A stretch of DNA of 58,038 bases, from NCBI RefSeq assembly GCF_000568255.1, contig NZ_KK037166.1, positions 1,328,921 through 1,386,958 on the forward strand, written 5' to 3'. Both the position numbers and the translations under genes were made by a program. Below, piece by piece: positions 54,370-58,038 of this stretch (position 1 is the stretch's first letter; each line of letters begins with the position of its first letter). The notes under the pieces are model-generated. The model was given only the letters and a program-made list of their open reading frames with translations, was not told the origin of the DNA and made no database searches. The DNA comes from Kutzneria sp. 744 (GTDB taxonomy: Bacteria > Actinomycetota > Actinomycetes > Mycobacteriales > Pseudonocardiaceae).

Positions 54370-55455
54370 TCACCACATCACCGGCAGCGACCGCAGGCCG
54401 TGCACCGGCGACCGGTCCGTGAACACCAGCTCGGTGCGCGGCTTGGCCAGCCGCAGCTGCGGATGCAGGCTGAACAGGGCGGTCAGGCCCTCCTGCACCA
54501 GCACGCGGGCCAGCTGGCTGCCGAGGCACTGGTGCGCCCCGTAGCCGAACGCGAGGTGTGCTCGCGAAGTCGGCCGCACCAGGCGCAACTCGTCCGGATG
54601 GTGGAAGACGGCCGGGTCGCGGTTGGCCGAGCTGATCGACACGACCACGCACTCGCCCTTGCGCACCACCCGCTCGCCGATCCGCACGTCCTCGGTGGCG
54701 TACCGGGGCAGGCCCTGCTGGACCACCGTCAGGTAGCGCAGCAGCTCCTCGACGGCCACCGACACGGCGACCTCGCCCTCGGTCAGCGACTCCACCCGGC
54801 GCGGGTCCTCCATCAGCACCAGCGCGCTCAGCGTGAGCATGCCGATCGAGGTCTCGTAGCCGGCGTGCAGCACGGTCATCGCGAGGCCGACCATCTCCGC
54901 GGTCGACGGCGGCTCGGCCATCACGGCCGCCTGCCGCAGCAGACCCGAGATCAGGTCGGTGGTGGGCTCGCGGCGGCGCTGGTCGACGACGTCGGTGAGC
55001 ATCGGCCGCAGCAGCGCGGCCTCCAGCCCGACCGGGAAGCCCTCCGGCAGACCGACCAGCTCGCCGAGCACGCGGCCGGTCACCGGCCGGGCGAAGTCGG
55101 TGACGAGGTCGGCCGGCGACTCCAGGATCGCCACGCGTTCCTCGGCGGCCTTGCGGACGCGCAGCCGCCAGCCCTCGGCGCGGCGGATGGTCAGTTCCGG
55201 GATCAGCAGCTGGCGCAACCGCTTGTGCTCGGGGCCGTCGATGTCGATCACGCCGCGTGACTCGACCGGGCCCCGCGCGGTGAACCGCTTGTCGGAGAGC
55301 ACAAGGCGGGCGTCCTCGTGCCGGGTGACCAGCCAGGCCGGCGCGCCGGCCGGCGTCACCACCAGCGAGACGGGCTCGTCCCGGCGCAGCCGGGCGAACT
55401 CGGTCGGTGGGTCGAACGGGCAGTGCGCGGGCCGGCGCAACGGCATTGTGTTCAT
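54370..55455 (-). CDS. Cytochrome P450
   Basis: 361 aa, short but complete. It has the I-helix oxygen motif LHAGYETSIG, the ExxR pair in VEELLRYL, and the heme loop LAFGYGAHQCLGSQLAR (Cys310). The N-terminus MNTMPLRRPAHCPFDPPTEF is typical of soluble actinobacterial class I P450s of secondary metabolism, which need separate ferredoxin; none is adjacent. Its ATG overlaps the thioesterase stop as ATGA. Substrate unknown. Confidence 0.95.
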   Translation of the reverse strand: MNTMPLRRPAHCPFDPPTEFARLRRDEPVSLVVTPAGAPAWLVTRHEDARLVLSDKRFTARGPVESRGVIDIDGPEHKRLRQLLIPELTIRRAEGWRLRVRKAAEERVAILESPADLVTDFARPVTGRVLGELVGLPEGFPVGLEAALLRPMLTDVVDQRRREPTTDLISGLLRQAAVMAEPPSTAEMVGLAMTVLHAGYETSIGMLTLSALVLMEDPRRVESLTEGEVAVSVAVEELLRYLTVVQQGLPRYATEDVRIGERVVRKGECVVVSISSANRDPAVFHHPDELRLVRPTSRAHLAFGYGAHQCLGSQLARVLVQEGLTALFSLHPQLRLAKPRTELVFTDRSPVHGLRSLPVMW

Positions 55456-55862
55456 CGGGTCCTCTCCTCAGGGGACACCACGAGGCAGGTGGTGGACGCG
55501 GTGGCCAGCACGTCGCCGGCCGCGTCGCAGACGTCGGCCTCGGCGAACTGGACCTGGCGACGGGACTCCCGGACCCAGCCGCGGGCATAGACCTCGCCGA
55601 CGGCCCGGTCGACCGGGCGCACGTAGCTGACCCGGAGGTCGAGCATCACGTAGTCGCCGCCGGGACGGAGCGTGCTGCGGACCGCGAAGCCCAGCACCGC
55701 CTCCAACAGCCCGGCCATCGCCGGCACGTGTCGCAGCTCGGTGGCGATGACCACGTCGCCCTCCTCCACACACACCCAGCGCGGCTCGCCGCCCGCCGGC
55801 AACGGCGGGCTCGACGTCGTCCGCAGCACGTCCAGACCGGACGGCTGTTCGACCGCCTCCAT
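55452..55862 (-). CDS. PaaI-family (hotdog) thioesterase-like protein
   Basis: 136 aa hotdog fold: VPAMAGLLEAVLGFAVRSTL as the central helix, then YVMLDLRVSYVRPVDRAVGE and VYARGWVRESRRQVQFAEAD as paired strands, as in acyl-CoA thioesterases of the PaaI group. The start ATG 55862 follows a gggagga ribosome-binding site. It begins the operon with the P450 (4-bp overlap) and SARP, so it may release or edit an acyl thioester in that pathway. It is divergent from a LuxR gene. Confidence 0.85.
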   Translation of the reverse strand: MEAVEQPSGLDVLRTTSSPPLPAGGEPRWVCVEEGDVVIATELRHVPAMAGLLEAVLGFAVRSTLRPGGDYVMLDLRVSYVRPVDRAVGEVYARGWVRESRRQVQFAEADVCDAAGDVLATASTTCLVVSPEERTR

Positions 55863-55962
55863 CGGCTCCTCCCGTGTCCTGGTGCCGATCAGGCCACAGC
55901 GGCGGGGAACCGGGACAGGTCCGACGACCAACGGGTACGCGATCCGATCCGCCCGGCGCACC

Positions 55963-55983
55963 ACGGTCACTCGATCGTCAGTT
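55963..55983 (+). promoter_or_regulatory. Shared promoter-proximal motif, copy 2
   Basis: acggtcactcgatcgtcag followed by tt, 22 bp before the ATG at 56005. It differs from copy 1 (51282-51302) at only two positions over 21 bp, while the sequence between motif and ATG is not conserved. Confidence 0.55.
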
Positions 55984-56004
55984 CCGGTGGCTAGCGTCGG
56001 CGCC

Positions 56005-56661
56005 ATGGACACGGCCCTGAGGGAAATCGCGTTGCGGGAAGTCCGCGCACGGGAAGTCGGGCTGAGGGGCGAACCCGCGGTGTGTTTCTCGATGTTCGGC
56101 GACGATGTTCTCGCCGCGGAAGGCATTGCCGCCGCCGGCGCACGGCTGCGTTACGCCGCGACCGCGCCGGAGCAGGCCGACGCTTTGTTGGCGGTGACCA
56201 TGGACCTGACCGAGGAGATCGCCTCGAACCTGGTGTTCGCGGCCGATTCCCGGCGCAGGCCCGCTGTTCTTGTTGTCACGGAGACGGTTCTGGGCCAGCC
56301 GCTCGCCGAGGAGATGACCTCGGGGCCGGTCCGCCTGGTGCCCCGCCGCGACGCCTCGACACAGGGCATTGCCGCGATGCTGCACGCCGTTGCCGCCGAT
56401 CTCGGCGAGCCGGCGGCCGTGCACCTGGACCGTCTGCTGGGCGAGCTACGGCGCCGGTCGATGCGGCCGCGCGGGCTGGACGAGCGCGAGGCACGGCTGC
56501 TGAACCTGTTGGCGGACGGGGCGGACACCGCGGCCATCGCCCGGGATCTGCACTGCTCCAACCACACCGTGAAGCGCCTGGTGCGGGATCTGTTGCAGCG
56601 CTACCACGCCCGCAACCGCGCCCACATAGTCGCCCACGCCCTCCAGTCCAACCTCATCTGA
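56005..56661 (+). CDS. LuxR/NarL-family regulator with degenerate receiver-like domain (paralogue 2)
   Basis: 218 aa. Helix-turn-helix LDEREARLLNLLADGADTAA, IARDLHCSNHTVKRLVRDLL, HARNRAHIVAHAL, closely matching the gene at 51324. The N-terminal half aligns in layout (LLAVTMDLTEEIASN, RPAVLVVTETVLGQPLAEEM, RLVPRRDASTQGI) and also lacks a clear phosphorylatable Asp. It is divergent from the thioesterase-P450-SARP operon (142-bp gap) and probably regulates it together with its paralogue. It ends in a long hairpin. Confidence 0.88.
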   Translation: MDTALREIALREVRAREVGLRGEPAVCFSMFGDDVLAAEGIAAAGARLRYAATAPEQADALLAVTMDLTEEIASNLVFAADSRRRPAVLVVTETVLGQPLAEEMTSGPVRLVPRRDASTQGIAAMLHAVAADLGEPAAVHLDRLLGELRRRSMRPRGLDEREARLLNLLADGADTAAIARDLHCSNHTVKRLVRDLLQRYHARNRAHIVAHALQSNLI

Positions 56662-56758
56662 CCCCCGCGAGTCACGCTCTCAGAACCACCGAATGTAGGT
56701 TTCGGGCAGCTGCCCGAAACTGTATTTCGGTGTGCCCCAGAGCGTGACTCGCGGGGGT
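56661..56758. terminator. 98-bp nested hairpin filling the gap between two convergent stops
   Basis: Perfect 20-bp arms at 56661-56680 and 56739-56758, with a second, perfect 20-bp palindrome (tttcgggcagctgcccgaaa, 56700-56719) at the centre. It spans precisely from the LuxR stop to the MarR stop. It should stop transcription from both sides; its symmetry also fits a miniature repeat element. Confidence 0.75.
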
Positions 56759-56759
56759 G

Positions 56760-57263
56760 TCAGGGGAGGTGGCGGCGGCGCTGGTGGTCGGTGACGTCGA
56801 GGAAGGCCGCCTTGAACTGAGTGAAGGCCTCGCGGCCGAGGCGGCGGGCGTGCCGGTCCTGGATGGAGTTCATGATCTTGTCGGCCGCCCGCATCTGGGC
56901 CAGGCCGCGCTCGGTGGGGCAGACCAGTTTGGCCCGGCGGTCGGCCGGGTCGGGACGGCGCTCGACGTAGCCCAGCCCCTCCAGCTCGTCGACCATGGTG
57001 CCGATGACCTGCTTGTGCTGGCCCGACAGCCGGGACAGGTCGGTGGCCCGCACCCCGTCGGAGTCCAGGTAGGCCAGCACGGCGCCGTGCCGCGGCAGCA
57101 GGTCCTCGAAGCCCTGCGCGGCCAGCGTGGTGAACAGCTCCTGCTGGATCGCGAACAGCAGCCGTCCCGCGAGCACACCCAGGTCGGGATTGGTCCTGTT
57201 GCGCTCCGCCCTCGTGCCCACCGTGCCTCCCGTCCCGCCGCCGACGGGGTGATCATCGCACAA
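56760..57263 (-). CDS. MarR-family transcriptional regulator
   Basis: 167 aa. The winged helix is complete: GFEDLLPRHGAVLAYLDSDG, VRATDLSRLSGQHKQVIGTM, VDELEGLGYVERRPDPADRR (the DxRxK/R wing). The start ATG 57263 adds a Gly-rich N-terminal tail; a later start is possible. No divergent target is visible because the next gene on the same strand ends 18 bp upstream. Confidence 0.92.
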   Translation of the reverse strand: MCDDHPVGGGTGGTVGTRAERNRTNPDLGVLAGRLLFAIQQELFTTLAAQGFEDLLPRHGAVLAYLDSDGVRATDLSRLSGQHKQVIGTMVDELEGLGYVERRPDPADRRAKLVCPTERGLAQMRAADKIMNSIQDRHARRLGREAFTQFKAAFLDVTDHQRRRHLP

Positions 57264-57281
57264 CGGTCGGACGGGTGACGG

Positions 57282-58038
57282 TCAAGGACGCTGACTGTCA
57301 GCGACGGGCACCATTCGGCCGGCGGCCGGGTGCCCCAGCTCCCGCAGTATCTCCACGGCCTCGTCCAGGGCCTTGCGCGCGGTGGGCACGTCGTGGGAAC
57401 GCGTCACCGACGCGATGCTGCGCAGCGTCGCCGCCTCGGCGGCCCGGTTGCCGAACTCCCGGTGCAGGGCCAGGGCCCGCCGGTAGCTGGCCAGGGCCTC
57501 GCGGTAGCGGCCGAGCCGCCGGTTGACAAAACCGAGGGTGTCCCATGTGTCGGCCTGGGCCCGCCGCATGCCCAGTCCGGACAGGATTCCCAACGCTTCA
57601 CGGCAGTGTCCGATCGCCGCCTCGAACCTTCCCTGGCGCGCCTCGAACCAGCCGACGCCGTTGAGCACCGCCGCCACGTCGTCCGGCCGCGCGTCCCGGC
57701 GGCTGATCGACAGCGTCCGGTCGGCGTGCAGGGCGGCGGCGGCCGGGCGACCGGCGGTGGCCCGCAGCCAGGCCGACCCGAGATGCTGCCGGGCCAACGA
57801 CTGCTGATCGTCCACTTCGACGAACAACGGCATCGCGGCGGCCATCAGCTCGATCGCCGTGCCGTAGTCGCGCAGCCCGGCGTGCACACGGGCCAGACCG
57901 CGCAGCGCCTCGGCCGTGCGGCGCGGGTCCCCGGTCCGCTCCGCGCACACCAGCGCGGCGGCGCCGGCGGCCCGCAGCTCCGGCCACAGCCCGGTCTTGT
58001 CCAGGTGGTCGCCGATGATGCCGGCGAACCGCCACACG
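57282..58038 (-). CDS. TPR-rich C-terminal part of a large regulator (runs off the window)
   Basis: About 250 residues of tandem TPR helices (AEALRGLARVHAGLRDYGTA, LNGVGWFEARQGRFEAAIGH, LGFVNRRLGRYREALASYRR, ending GHPAAGRMVPVADSQRP) with no start in the window. This is the usual C-terminus of SARP or NB-ARC regulators such as the one at 51991-54351, and the N-terminal domains should lie beyond 58038. The exact class cannot be decided from here. Confidence 0.75.
   Translation of the reverse strand, partial: VWRFAGIIGDHLDKTGLWPELRAAGAAALVCAERTGDPRRTAEALRGLARVHAGLRDYGTAIELMAAAMPLFVEVDDQQSLARQHLGSAWLRATAGRPAAAALHADRTLSISRRDARPDDVAAVLNGVGWFEARQGRFEAAIGHCREALGILSGLGMRRAQADTWDTLGFVNRRLGRYREALASYRRALALHREFGNRAAEAATLRSIASVTRSHDVPTARKALDEAVEILRELGHPAAGRMVPVADSQRP

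Overview
The window is high-GC (about 70% by eye) actinomycete chromosome. GC-ending codons dominate, and the gene content (SARP and NB-ARC regulators, type I PKS, a DUF574-type methyltransferase, DUF3040, secreted chitin/chitosan enzymes, AA10 LPMO) suggests a filamentous actinobacterium, most likely Pseudonocardiales. The genus cannot be fixed from the sequence. I saw no rRNA, tRNA or CRISPR array, although RNA genes cannot be excluded by eye.

Layout. 1-4.0 kb: tail of a TetR-like regulator, a glycosyltransferase broken by one extra C, a HEAT-repeat gene and the 3' part of a DUF3048 gene. About 3.96-4.50 kb is a block of roughly 45% GC with no coding structure that truncates genes on both sides. 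4.5-14.3 kb: chromate transporter, DUF4142 lipoprotein, ClC channel, a small ArsR-like regulator paired with a peptide deformylase, a TTA-rich NB-ARC/TPR protein with an RHIM-like N-terminal motif, O6-alkylguanine transferase, an EamA exporter with its divergent LysR regulator, and one unknown gene. 14.6-20.8 kb: a single-module PKS (ligase-ACP-KS-AT-DH-KR-ACP). 20.8-25.3 kb: oxidoreductases, hydrolases and a LysR regulator.

25.5-29.6 kb is a nested wreck. An XRE-SARP regulator gene carries a frameshift and an IS630-type element (TA duplication, 12-bp ends), and the IS transposase is interrupted by an antisense group II intron whose own reverse transcriptase gene is frameshifted. All host, IS and intron boundaries can be placed to the base. 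29.6-40.4 kb: GH20 hexosaminidase, a hydrolase, a methyltransferase, a four-gene aminotransferase-cupin-SDR-HAD operon with a divergent Lrp regulator, VOC/GntR and LysR/isomerase/MFS divergons. A second low-GC block at about 40.39-40.76 kb truncates the MFS gene.

40.9-58.0 kb: ppdK, an O-methyltransferase/MFS operon with a TetR regulator and an 18-bp perfect operator, secreted chitosanase (GH75), FAD monooxygenase/TetR pair, LPMO, DUF3040, M15 peptidase, then a SARP-P450-thioesterase operon flanked by two paralogous LuxR-type genes that share a promoter-proximal motif at identical spacing from their ATGs. A MarR gene and the C-terminal TPR part of another large protein close the window. Many genes are arranged as regulator/target divergons with visible operators, and several convergent pairs are separated by long perfect hairpins.
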